Positions 35,816 through 47,958 of a DNA stretch of 64,000 nucleotides are shown here, piece by piece (within the stretch, counting starts at the first letter, position 1; each line of letters opens with the position of its first letter). The notes below the pieces were generated by a model. It worked only from the letters and a program-made list of their open reading frames with translations, had not been told where the DNA came from and searched no databases. The position numbers and the translations under genes are program-made. This DNA comes from Epiperipatus broadwayi (lineage: Eukaryota > Onychophora > Udeonychophora > Euonychophora > Peripatidae), in NCBI GenBank assembly GCA_028023455.1, contig JAQFVV010012509.1:2236001-2300000 (forward strand). Direction: 5' to 3'.

Positions 35816-38180
35816 CATCACTACAATAAACATTATTATTTCATTCATTCATTTCATACATGAATTCTTTACTGTTTACTAGCAATTACTGTTGCCAAGT
35901 TACTTTTTATTTTATTTTTATTATGGAGATAGGAAATTTAGATATTATATCTGATATCAGTAATGAAACCAAGTGTTGTAAAGTAGATCATTTCAGCATT
36001 AGAACAAACATAACCACTTTAAGATTAAAGCTTAGGCCATAATAGTTGATAATGTTTGTGAAATTAAATCACTAGTCATAAGTAAATTGGGGGAAGGGGA
36101 ATCATGTTTCAATTAATGCGTTACTGTGGATAGCACATTATATTTGGCACTTAAAGCTTTTAATAACAAATCAGATATTTATGAACTTTTTGATTCTTTA
36201 TATTAGGGCTCCTGAATTGGATTTGACCCTCAAAATAATTTTATCAAACTACCCATCATTTATTCATTATGTGACAATATTTTAGAAGATAAAATATAAA
36301 TATATATCATTAGATAATTGAAAGTCAGTTATTTATATTAGATTGGCTGTTTTAATCTTAGTTTAAGAACGTTCTCCATAAAAATAAAAAGGTTAATTCT
36401 TTTAGATAGTAATAAGCAGTTTTTCAATAGTAATTGTTATCAAGAAGAAAACAATGGAAGGAGGGGGGGGGGTATGCAATCACTCGATAAAATCACAAAT
36501 AAAATTTAAATTTTCAAAAATTGATTTTTAATACTGAAAAATATCTGATAATGTTTGGCTGCAGTAAAATTATTTATCTAAAATTTTTATCTACTTATTT
36601 CATATTACACGTATGATATTTCAGAAAATGAATCTTTTAAATAACTGAGCAAAAAAAATTGTGTAATAATATTTATATAAAATTACATGTTCCCAAAAAT
36701 CATATAAATTATACATCAACAACGATTGATTAAGCAGACCTTAATTTGTAAAAAATTAGAAAATTAATAATTTCCTTAAAAGTCATAAATCACATGCCAT
36801 TGTTTTTTATATTAATTAATAAACAAAATCTTTTTTTAATAATAAAAAAAAAGACTTTATCAAAAGTGCTTTTAACATTATATACTTATAAATAATAAAT
36901 TATCCACAAATATATATATAAATAACGCACACATATAAATTAACAAGAAAATTTGTAGCTGTATGTGCATGCTAAAAAAGCTGACAATTATTTGCTAATA
37001 CAAACATTATAATGGTGTGTGTGCTAATATTATATATACTTTTTAAAAATTGAAATAGAGTTCTAAAATTATTATTTGAGGCTAAATGCGAATTTGTTTT
37101 TAATTAGCATTTTTTAAAAAACAATTTTAACTCCTTTATGAGTTCGATATTTATAGCGCCTTTTTTCAAAAGCATAATTTTTTGCTATATAAAAAGAAAT
37201 AATAACAATAAAAAACTTGAATGGACATTTTTTAATTAAACCTTGGAAATTGGTCATTAAAATTCATTGCAGTCAAGGAATTAACCGGAGTATCTTTCAT
37301 TCTTGTGGAAATACTATTTTAATATTGAGGAATATTCAAGACAGTTGCTATTTAGTTTAAGGTGTCTGAAAAGTGCTTATATTTCATTATATATTTATTT
37401 TGATATGCACTACATATGTTATTTTGATATTTTCACATACAAAATAGTGGCCTCTCCAGCATGCTTCTACAGAGATATAATGAAGATGAAAACAATGCTC
37501 ACTGGGATAACCAAATTTTGAATGATGAGGATTTATATTTCATTCTTCGTATAAAGCAAAATGAGATGACAAAACAAACAAAATTGACTGAATTTAAAAA
37601 AAAATTCATCCAGAAATGATAAACACAATAGATGGAAACATTAACCACTATGCCACGACATTTTATTGCAAATAATTAGTTTATATAGTTATAATTCGCT
37701 GCAGAATTTCTAAAAATTACATATACACATAAATGTCTCAAAAACAGAAGGAGACATAAATATCAGAATATGACAAGCTATATCATAATTACACGTGAGA
37801 GCAAATTAAAACATGCATAATAAAATGATCATTTTTGATTACATATTATTTAAATTATTCCACCAATATTACATCAAAAATCATATTGCTTTGCAATATT
37901 TAAAAAAGCATTTGTACAATGACTACATAATCAATGAATTAATATACTTTAATCATATTATAAAATTTTATCAAACTATGGAAAGTTTTATTAATTATGA
38001 TATAAAAAAGATAAGTATTGGTCTGAAGGTTTGTGATGCTGGTATTTTAGTAAGAATTATATGTCGTATTATTATACTACTATCTATTAAATGTCTTCAG
38101 AAAATAATCAAGCTTTATTTAAACTTTACAAATATATTAAACTGTTAGTAATAACAAATAGCTTATTATACAACACAAAA

Positions 38181-38342
38181 TTTTGAGAGGTATTATGGTC
38201 CTTTCTTCTTCATGTCTTTGCCGGCCTGTATTAGCATAGGAATCAAACCTGGACAAAAGTCAGAGTCCAAGTTTGATTCCCATGCTAGTACTGTCATTGG
38301 TCAGGCCAGCAACATATGAAGAGAGGAGAATAATAACCCTTA
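38181..38342. repeat. Inverted repeat, arms about 70 bp
   Basis: TAGCATAGGAATCAAACCTG and CAAGTTTGATTCCCATGCTA are mirrored around a loop of about 12 nt (AAAGTCAGAGT). The outer arm parts are more diverged. GTTTGATTCC resembles a tRNA B-box, so it may be an inverted SINE pair. Confidence 0.75.
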
Positions 38343-40180
38343 AAAGACATTCAACATTTAATGTTAGATGATAGCAATAGTCCAATATACAATTCCTACA
38401 AAAAAGATGAGCCTTGAAAGACTTTTCAAGAAGCATCCCTCAGACACAATAAAGGCAAAAGCATTATTTACTAGGTTCAACAATAGCTGTGAGGTAAGAA
38501 TTGGAGTGCTTTTTCAGCGTTTTTACCCTTTAGGTAAGAATAATTAAATATTCATTTACTGATCAATATTGAATAATTACAGAGATGTCTGTGGTTCAGT
38601 TACCTAGAAAAAAAAAAACTATAATCCTGATTGGAATCTAAAACAATTTTTATGTTTTACTTGCTACAGATTAAACTCCCAGATCATGGGCATGTCCGGA
38701 AAATGTACTACTACTATGTCGTGCACTAACTCCTCAAAAATTGACAACTTTTTTCAAATAAAAATATATTCTGGATCTATTGATTATATGCCAAAAAATT
38801 AAGTGAGTTGATGTGGAATAAATAAAAAGATATCTCAAAAGGCCAATTAAAAAAACATGAATAAAACTACTGTAATTTTTCATAATATTCAATAAGTATT
38901 AAAATGTATTTAGAATCTTCTCTTCAGAAAACTCTAATGTTAAATTAATCACCAACTACTTTTTATTTGAAATCAATCATTTCCAAAATCATCAGAAAAT
39001 ACAAAGTTGCAAATTTATATTTCCCAATATATTTGGAAAAGATTACTCTTAAGTAAAAGGTAATTGGAGATTTGTTACAAGTGCAATGTTAGAGTGCAAG
39101 TGTTTAAAAAGAAGTTCAAAGTTCATGTGTGAGACGGAGAAATTGTGTAAATTATTGATACATTTTAATTTTTAAAAAATTAGTTATATAATTACATACA
39201 CTATTTCTAAATTATATAATATTCATGGTTTGAAAATATGACACAATTTAATGGATGTAAAACTCAAATACTGAAATTCATAAATAACTTTTTAAAATCA
39301 TTAAGTCACTTTAAAATAATGACTTTAAAAAATAATATTCGCCAATAAATATACAATTTCTAAAAAACAAAATTTAAAAAATGCACAGCTCGCTATAATT
39401 ATTCCAGTAATGTTTATATATGCAATAATTTCTACATAAATAATTATTTATAATGAACAATGTAGATTTGGCATATGGTATCATGTAAAGCAAAGATAAT
39501 CAACTGGTAAAGGCATATTTTTTGGTAGATCTATCTTTTTCCTCAATAACATTCTGACGGTTCAATTCTAAGTATTTAGTGATAACAATACTTCCAAACA
39601 GAAATATCATCAAATCAATAATAAGAAATTCTTTAAATGTTATATACTTGGATCAATGTTTACAATTATCTATTTCCTCTTTATAATCCCAATTCTGAAA
39701 AAATTGCTAAGTTTTACATAATGTCAAAAATATCATTAATAATTAGATTATTTAATTTTATTTTCCTATACAAATTCATATTTTAACATATTTAATAAAC
39801 AAAGATATCAGATTCTAAAATTTTGTTTTCTCCAGCATATAAGATATCCTATTAAAAACAAGAAGCTTAAATTAAAAAAATGTTGAACATCCCTGCTGAA
39901 AAGACAAGTGAACAAATGAAAGAGATACCTGGACATATTCTCACTAATTGTATTTTTCAATGAATAAGACTTATCACAGATCTATTTTTATTTTTAATAA
40001 ATACTCCTCCAAAATATTGAAAATATTTTAAAACCAAACTACAAAGAAATATTTAAGAATTTTGAAATATATGTGATGACAATCTGAAATATGAATACTT
40101 CTATTTGATCACAATAACGCATATTTATGGAAATTATCAGCATAACATACTTTAAGATTTTACAAAGTTCTTTCATTCTT

Positions 40181-40501
40181 TAAACCACTAAACATCACAT
40201 GATCACCATTTCTTATGCTTGCTCAAGATGTTAAAACAAGCAAAACTCACCATATGGTAGTGTCACTCAATGCAAGCCAGAGTAATCAATGGATGCAAGA
40301 AGGTTATACATAAAATCCCTATCTCATGCCTACTCATCCAAATTCCCAGACTAGCTTCTAGCTTGTGGCTTTCATCAGTGAGGAACCTTAAATCTGAGAA
40401 CACTGTAGGCACTAGATAGGGATTTTATGCCCAAACCTTCTTACATCCATTGATTACTCTGGCTTGCACTGTGTGGCACTACTGTATGAAGAGTTTTTTC
40501 T
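40181..40501 (+). mobile_element. LINE-tail SINE, foldback copy
   Basis: Flanked by a perfect 14-bp target duplication GTTCTTTCATTCTT (40167-40180 and 40502-40515). Left half is the reverse complement of the right half: AGAGTAATCAATGGATGC on the left and CATCCATTGATTACTCT on the right, meeting around CAGTGAGGAACC. Contains one hammerhead-like core on the minus strand (40343-40384). Confidence 0.8.
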
Positions 40502-40912
40502 GTTCTTTCATTCTTAATTATATTGGATATTATATTTAGACTCCTCAAGAGCCCTTTAGATCAGGCTTAGTAATATATATATATAAGATCAGACTTAGTA
40601 ATATATATATATATTATCTCTTAATTCCAAGGCTTCAAAATATCATATTAATTATACACTGATTTACTCGGACATTTCATATATGTATATAAACTTATCA
40701 AACTACTACAAGAGAAATATCTAATAAAGAAAAAATGGTTTTTAAATCTTACACAGAAAATATTTTTAGATACTAAAATTCTGTATAGTTTTCAATATCA
40801 AAAGAAAGCTGAGTATACACTTAATAACCAAGTGTTCCCCATAAAATATAAAAACATTGTTTACTACATAAGCATAGATTTATTCTTAATAATCTAAATA
40901 TAAATAAAATAC

Positions 40913-41002
40913 CTGATATCTTCTCCAATACTTTCAATTCCAAACCGAGCACAAACTGCAGGCCAAAAAGCTTCTCGCCAAGTAATGAAATCTTCTTCTA
41001 AA
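40913..41002 (-). CDS. POR: POR exon: LEEDFITWREAFWPAVC, end of FMN domain
   Basis: A 90-bp exon. After one base that completes Asn it reads LEEDFITWREAFWPAVCARF (equivalent to 212-231) and then GIESIGEDI. LEEDFxxWRExFWPxVC is diagnostic of POR: it forms the last helix of the FMN domain and leads into the flexible hinge towards the connecting domain. The acceptor is TTATTAG and the donor is ATCAG/GTATTT. The two trailing bases plus T of the next exon give Ser, as in the mammalian E-S-S-I-R-Q-Y context. Confidence 0.97.
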
Positions 41003-43954
41003 CTAATAAAAATAAAAGCATTTTTATCTATTCATAAAATTTGCAAGATCTAATTAACGAATCAAAATAATAAATAAAGAAGTCTCTTATAATGATATTA
41101 TCCAATGGGGGGGGGGGGATAACATGCATTAATGTAAAAAATATTTTATTTGAAATTCAATTTAATATCAATGGCATATATTACAATATAAGTTAAATGA
41201 TTAATTGAGAAATAGCTAACTTTCCAAAAAATGCTGAGACTAAACAGTTGTCGGTTTATCATTATTCATTTAAATATTGTGAGATTTCAATTTTTTTAAT
41301 ATAAAAAATTGTTAGGTCACAATACAAAGTCTATGATCTATTTCATAGAGGAGTAATTCCTATGATCCTTGATTCGGCCAAGTATTATAAATCGAGAGTG
41401 ATGTATTGATCAGTTTAATCAGTGAAGCATATGGAAGATTAATATAAAGATTAAAAATATTATGAAAAAAATTGTGATAAATCATATTTTTTGATGGTAT
41501 TCATCATATGGTGCATAGATTTTGATAAAGATTAAACTCATTCCTGAAGAATGGATGAAGTACTCATACATTTAGTGGCATTGTGCTCACTTCAAATTGT
41601 TAACCTAGACACTAGCATGTTTAAAGATTATTCATATTTTGATGATGATTATGAACTAAACTCTGAAAGATGGAGCAAATATATCATTTATTTAGTATTA
41701 TTATGCTTAAACCACTAAACATCACATGGTCAAGCCAGAAACTAGTCTGGGGATATTGGATGAGTAGGCACTAGATAGGGATTTTATGCACATGCCTTCT
41801 GGCATCCATTGATTACTCTGGTTGGCACAGGGTGGCACTATTGATTGGAGAGTTTTGCTTTGTTTATTATTATGCTTACTAGCATATATATATATAATTA
41901 TTTGTCTTTGTTGGCATCATATATTGAGGAATCTGTGTATTCACTGAATGATTTAAAGAATATCAAATATTATATGAGAAAATTAAAAAACATAAAACAA
42001 AAATTGCACAAACATCAGCTTTGTTTAAGGTCCTTAAATTGAAATATACTTGGATAAATACTACACAAAGAGATAAATAATAAAAATAAATAAATAAAAA
42101 AAAACTATTTTTGTTAAGAGAGAAAATAATTTGCTTAATTGAATAAGGAGCAATTCACGAAGCATGAGGATTAATGTGAAATGCTGTATTATGGAAATTA
42201 ATGTATTAATTTATAGTTGATAAGAATTAAGTGGCAATAATTGAAAGTATTATTCTGCAATTTAAATATTATTTAATGTTTTAAAAGTTAAAATGCAACA
42301 AGATTTATTTATTATATATTGATATTATTTATATATAGTGAAGCTGTGAATTATATTGTATCAATAAACATTACTTCAATTATATGATAAACAAAAAAAA
42401 AAAAAATTTAAATAAAGAGGAAACAAACAAAAAAAACAAACAAACATTAAAAACTTGTTAAATTTAATACATTTTGTGACACATCACCAGCCATTTTTCC
42501 ATGTTTGAATACTGTACACAATCAGGTCATTAAAATTCATAAATTTTACAATATAGCTGCAGTCCTTTTCTGTCTCAGTGCATTGTGTGGTCATGATTAT
42601 TAATATAATTTCTTTGGCTTATGTTGAAAGCACATACATTTTATTCTTTTTATTATCATTCTGAAATTGATGCACAGTATTTGTGTAATAAAATGTTTTT
42701 TAAGCGTAATGTTAAAATCTTTTATAAAATTTAAAAACATTTGTTAAAAGTGATGTTAATTTAAAAACATGAAAACAATTAGAGAAAGCGTAATCTCCTG
42801 AAAATTAGACTGTCATTATGTTTCGGTAAGAAAAAAAACAAGTTACTGAATGAAAAACGATATTGTCTAGAGCATATTTAATTGTGATAAAAGTCAAATA
42901 TCACACTATTAATCAGATATTTGATTAAAGTGAAGGCCTTCGAATAGAGAAATCTAGAAAAAGCATTGGAGTCAACTTGCTTAAAGTATTTCACTAATTT
43001 TTTTTTAATCATGAAGTTTATGTATATTTTATTCTGATATCTGAACTCCAAGAAAATTTAGAGATATCAGGATAATTGAAAATATGCAAACAAATTTTAA
43101 CAAGCCTTGACATCTTTGATTATTATTATTGCATTTCATGTGCTTTCCAAAATTATTTGGAGAAAATTTTTCAAATGGCTAAAACCTCAATTTATTTTGA
43201 TGCAAGTTTATTAAGAATCATGATTATTTTTGCACAATAATTATGTAACAATTATTAAAATTAAAAGCACACATGATTACACATAATGAGAAGTCAATAA
43301 GTGACAGAGTAATATCCAATAAACAAGTCTTTTCAAACTGAAACATGTCATCAAAGATTCTCTGTTAAGAGTATATTGCCAAATTGTAAAAATTATATAA
43401 AAGAACTAATATTTTGAAGCATAATTTGATAGATTTATCGGATAATAATATTTATTAGTTCACATTTTAAACACAAATGTCAATTAAAAAAGTAGTTTTT
43501 ATAAAATCAATCTGCTTCGCCTATCTGTTGAATGACAAAACAATTCTTTATTTTTATTATGATCTTACTTTTTCAATATTTGTAAAATTCAATTCATTTG
43601 TAAACATAAATTTCTATGATCAAATCAAATTTATCATATTCTGATGTAGAATAATTGTTTAATATTAAAATTAAATGTTGAAAGTTTACAAAACTCACGC
43701 CGGAGAACAATTAAATCTGCCACAGTGCCCAGAGTATTAATTTTATTTAAAAAACAAAGATACAGTATGATAAGGTTTTTTTTTTTTGGTTGAATACGAA
43801 AGAATGATCACAGTCTCACCCTAATGTCAAAAAGTGTCATAGAGCATATACTAAAATAATTATGCCTCCCTCCATGAATTCTTTTATGATTGTGATTATA
43901 TATTGTAAGATATATAAAATATACTTTACTAACAGTAAAATCAAATGAGCTCAC
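41003..43954 (-). other. POR intron, 3.0 kb
   Basis: Contains a G homopolymer at about 41107-41118 and one SINE copy at 41710-41864 with a 14-bp target duplication. From 41880 to 43950 I see only AT-rich sequence with short homopolymers. Confidence 0.75.
41710..41864 (+). mobile_element. LINE-tail SINE copy
   Basis: Flanked by a perfect 14-bp target duplication TATTATTATGCTTA (41696-41709, 41865-41878). Body shares AGCCAGAAACTAGTCTGGGG, GATTTTATGCAC and CCATTGATTACTCTGG with the LINE 3' tail at 11.5 kb. The CTGATGA half of the hammerhead-like core is missing. Confidence 0.85.
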
Positions 43955-44079
43955 TTGCTATCATCATCTCCAAGACCAAGTTCAAAGAGTCTTTCAGCAC
44001 CCAATTCTTCCATACGTTTATCAACATATTTACCCATTTCATTGTAATGTTCATATGTCTTATTGCCAAGACCAAAAAC
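43955..44079 (-). CDS. POR: POR exon: FMN domain, [10 protein letters not shown] and LGLGDDDS
   Basis: A 125-bp exon with 41 full codons plus two bases. It opens [13 protein letters not shown], equivalent to 170-182. [10 protein letters not shown] is the third FMN-contact segment in mammals, with the second stacking tyrosine. It closes ELGLGDDDS, which includes the aspartate equivalent to Asp208, an FMN-domain acid important for cytochrome c and P450 electron transfer. The acceptor is TTAAAG and the donor is AGCAA/GTGAGC. The two trailing bases AA join T of the next exon to give the conserved Asn before LEEDF. Confidence 0.97.
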
Positions 44080-44754
44080 CTTTAAAAATAGAAAATATGA
44101 TTTTTTTTAAAAAAATATTTAAAGAAATATTATACCCATTTTTTACTATGTAAATTAAAGTCTTAAATATATAAAATAAATTAATGCATATGTATTCACG
44201 GATACATACATGTGTTTATAAGCATATCAATCCACAAAAATACTAAGTCGATCTCAATAATAATCCTAAAAATGCTAAAAACTTTAAACATAGGACAGAG
44301 AATGAAATGTAATAAATAGTTAAATAATTTACAGTTGTGGAATCATTTATCATGTACTGGCTTACAAATTTAAATGTAAAACACAAAATAATTATTACAA
44401 AATGAGATTACCATAATTTTATTGATGAATTAATACTCAGATTAACTTCCATAAATAAATATAGAGAGATGTCGATTCCAAAAATCATGTATAATAAAAT
44501 CCATCATGCTGGGATATTACATTAAAACAACTGATAAATTATTCTGCAGGATTCCGGAGTAACCTCCTTCATCAGCTATCTTGGAGTACTACTAAATATA
44601 ACAACTACTGCTATATTTGCATGAAAGACGGCTGTTGTAGAAAGTTGTTCTTAAAAAAGCATTTATTATGCAGAGTGATTTATCAATTTTTCAAATGTAA
44701 TATGGTAGTGACAGTGATATTATAGATGATGATTACAGCTGATACCTCTTAAGA

Positions 44755-44850
44755 TTAATGTACTCATATGAAAGATTGAAGAAGATGGACTAAACATGGC
44801 GGAACATTTCATCTGGCAGTGGATCGATGATGATTGGAAATGATGAAAGT
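44755..44850 (+). pseudogene. LINE C-terminal tail fragment
   Basis: Encodes EDGLNMAEHFIWQWIDDDW, matching the terminal GL.L...F..QWID motif of the LINE family. No further LINE sequence is recognisable upstream. Confidence 0.5.
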
Positions 44851-44957
44851 TATACTTAATGTAAAAAGGATGCTAAAGTAAATGATACAGATTCAGTTTC
44901 ATCTTTGGCAATCTGTAAGACTTCACTATTTTTACTGCCATTTCCATTATTTGTTTA

Positions 44958-45137
44958 ATATGTCTACATGCATGAAAATGCAGGCAATGTTGAAGTTGGG
45001 TAAAAATTATGATATTAATTGGCTGAGTACTTTTGAGAAGTTTTACCTTCTCAAAATCATAGCATACACTCAGTGAATTAATATTATAATTTGTACTCAG
45101 CTTCAACATTGCCTGCGTTTTACATCATCTAGATACA
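44958..45137. repeat. Inverted repeat, arms about 65 bp
   Basis: AATGCAGGCAATGTTGAAG and CTTCAACATTGCCTGCGTT are mirrored. The centre itself folds (TTTTGAGAAG with CTTCTCAAAA). Confidence 0.8.
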
Positions 45138-46037
45138 TCACCAGTTTAATTAGAAAGTCTATGTTTTTCTTATATTATTTGTTTAATAATTGAAATACAG
45201 GCTTATTATATACTTGCATCAATATATGTAATATATAGAGTATATGAGCACAGACAAATTGATACTAATTGCAGTATGTAAAAAATGATTTAAGAATTTA
45301 GTTTCCTAATATCTATTTTACCGTCAACTTTATTTATTGCTATTAAGCCAAACTATGATCATTAGTTATATGTGATGAACATAACATCTAACATAAGTTT
45401 AATTATTTTTTTCTCATTTCACGACTCATGGATAAACATCTTAAGTAATAAAATGCAACTTCTTTCCATTAGAATTAACCTAGAAGTCATAAAACTAATT
45501 CATTTTATCTCAGATTTAAAAACTGTTTGCAATACAATCATAAAATATCCAGTTTTTTCTTCCATCATTATCAGTATTTGAAAAATTAATACTGATTCAC
45601 CAATTTCTCTATTTATCCTATGCAGCTTAGCACAATAACGGAGCGATTATCTACTAAGCTAAACATGTCTGGATTGAGCTTCTCTCTCATTTGTGGTATC
45701 ATTATCTAGATAAACAGTATATAATTTTTAAATTTAACTTTCAAATTTTTACTATTATCTCATTTTTTTGAAACCTATTTGAATAATACATATACATATG
45801 ACACAAGACATTAATTTTTGATTTTAATAACATAAAAAACAAAAAACAATTTAAAACATCAAGTATATTGTAAACAATATTATGGTTATACTTTTTTAAT
45901 TTCATTTTTTATATTTTACCTGCTCTGTTCTTTTAAAACAACTTTTTCAATTATTATACTAATAAATTTTTTAACTTTTACTATGTGAAATCTCATGACA
46001 TCTAATAAAATAAATTTATCTTTAATACTCAGAACAG

Positions 46038-46230
46038 GCAAAACTCTCCAGACAGTAGATGCCAGAAGGCTTGTGCATAAAATTCCTATATAGTGCCTAC
46101 TCATCCAATATGCCCAGACTAGTTTCTGGCTTGTGGCCTTCGTCAGTGAGGAGTCTTGGATCTGAGAGTGGAGTGGCACTACTGTATGGAGAGTTTTGCC
46201 TGTTTTAATAACAGTTATGATGATCATGTG
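46038..46230 (-). mobile_element. LINE-tail SINE, partly foldback
   Basis: Flanked by ATACTCAGAACAG (46025-46037, 46231-46243), though part of this overlaps the element's own CAGG end. Mostly the minus-strand version of the family with a short plus-strand end (GGAGAGTTTTGCCTG). Hammerhead-like core on the minus strand at 46111-46152. Confidence 0.75.
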
Positions 46231-46799
46231 ATACTCAGAACAGAAAGATAATATACAGGAATGAAATCAAATTTATTACAATACCATGAAAACATTTCCC
46301 AGTTTTATAGTCTTCTGAATCAGATGAGTGTTTACTGTCTGAATATAATAATTTTATATAGGTTGTCCTTTGGCTTTGAATATGTGAATGAAGAAAAAAA
46401 AATTCTCAAATATAATATCATTCAAGCTTATACAATGAATGGGCCTAATGATGCACAATAAAGCATCACATACATTAAAATAGTTACTTTATAGTGTTAG
46501 GTGGGCAAAGATAGAGTAGTTCTAGATAGAGAGAGGATTTAACAAAGTCATTAAAAATTCGATAAAATAAGGAAACTAAACCCAGACACATGCAGTCAAT
46601 ATATTATATTATGTCAAATTATATGTAAACACATGTACATATTACACACTTGCATTAAATAATTTCTTTCTAATTTAAATAGTTATTATAAATAAATCTT
46701 ATTTTTGCAAAAATATAATCCAATTTTCATTCCTAATTAAAAACTTTAGATGAATTAAAATCAATTTATATTTATTTTCTAATTTAAATTAATTTTTTA

Positions 46800-47333
46800 T
46801 ATAAGGGATTCGAACTCAAACTTTCACATGATCCTCAACTCTCCATGCTATCTCATGTTGCTGACCCACCTGATCACACACATGTTGAAAGGATAATAAT
46901 CACCAATATATGTATTTCATGCTAAACCAGAAATCATCAGTTGGTCCAGATTACCATCTCCACACATATATTCAATCAGTGCTCAGCTTTATATTAAGAT
47001 AGCCAATCTTAACGTGGGCTTTGAATGCGCCATCATCAGATTTCAATGAAATGGATAGCTGAAGAGTTGTGGGTTGGAGTAGTTTGAAGCCTGTCCATTA
47101 AAATATAGAGATTGGCTATCTTAATATAAAGCTGACCACAAATTGTATATATGTGTGGAAATAATAATCTGGAGCAACTGATGATTGCTGGTTTAGCATG
47201 AAATATGTATATTGGTGATTATTTATCTTTTCAACATGTGTGTGATCAGGTGGGACAGCAATATGAGATGGCATGGAGAGTTGAGGGTCATGTAAAAGTC
47301 TGAGTTCGAATCGCTTATATATTACATTATATG
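46800..47333. repeat. Inverted pair of tRNA-related SINEs
   Basis: Arms of roughly 210 bp (46805-47015 and about 47105-47333) are reverse complements around a unique centre containing GCCATCATCAGATTTCAATG. The outer ends carry TGAGTTCGAATC, a good tRNA B-box, suggesting a tRNA-derived head. The arms carry hammerhead-like cores (46902-46945 minus, 47173-47217 plus). Confidence 0.8.
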
Positions 47334-47823
47334 TGCATGTGTGTGTAAGCCTGTACAGTGTATTACATTATATATTAATTTTTTTATTTAAATAAAAAAA
47401 AATTTTAATCTTTATAATTTATTAATAAAAAAAATAAATAAAAGAAATTTAGTCTTCTTTAAAGAAATCAATCTACAAGTAAAACACAAATTTATGAAAG
47501 CATAAATGAACATGCCAGTTTATTCATAGAATGGCTAAATGAATAACCTAGAAATCTCTTGTCTGTGGCTATTGTTTTTCCTCATTCAAGATTAAGTAAC
47601 TAGCATACTGGATGATCGTGAAATGATTAAAATTAAACAAACAAACAACAACAAAAAAAAAAATAGTAGGAACTTAAGAAATTAAAAAAAAAAAGTTAGT
47701 AATAATGAAATTAAATTTAAAATACATTTTAAAAATATTATAACATAGTAAAAGAGTGTGTGTTATTATTTACAAATGTAGTAATATTTGCTGAAATTTA
47801 TAGTATACAATATTAGAAATGCT

Positions 47824-47958
47824 CACCATTTCTTATGCTTGCTCAAAAATTGGATGAGTAGGCACTAGATGGGGATTTTATGCACAAGCTTTCTGGCATC
47901 CGTTGATTACTCTGGCTTGCACTGAGTGGCTATACATATAGAGAGTTTTGCCTGTTTT
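47824..47958 (+). mobile_element. LINE-tail SINE copy, 135 bp
   Basis: Flanked by a perfect 15-bp target duplication AATATTAGAAATGCT (47809-47823, 47959-47973). Starts CACCATTTCTTATGCTTGCT and ends GAGTTTTGCCTGTTTT. The hammerhead-like core is deleted. The long duplication indicates LINE-type target-primed insertion. Confidence 0.9.

Noticed and set aside
37813-38148. 111-codon open stretch on the plus strand
   Set aside because: Almost entirely Ile, Asn, Lys, Tyr, Leu, Phe as expected from random AT-rich DNA; no motif, no splice context, no family resemblance.
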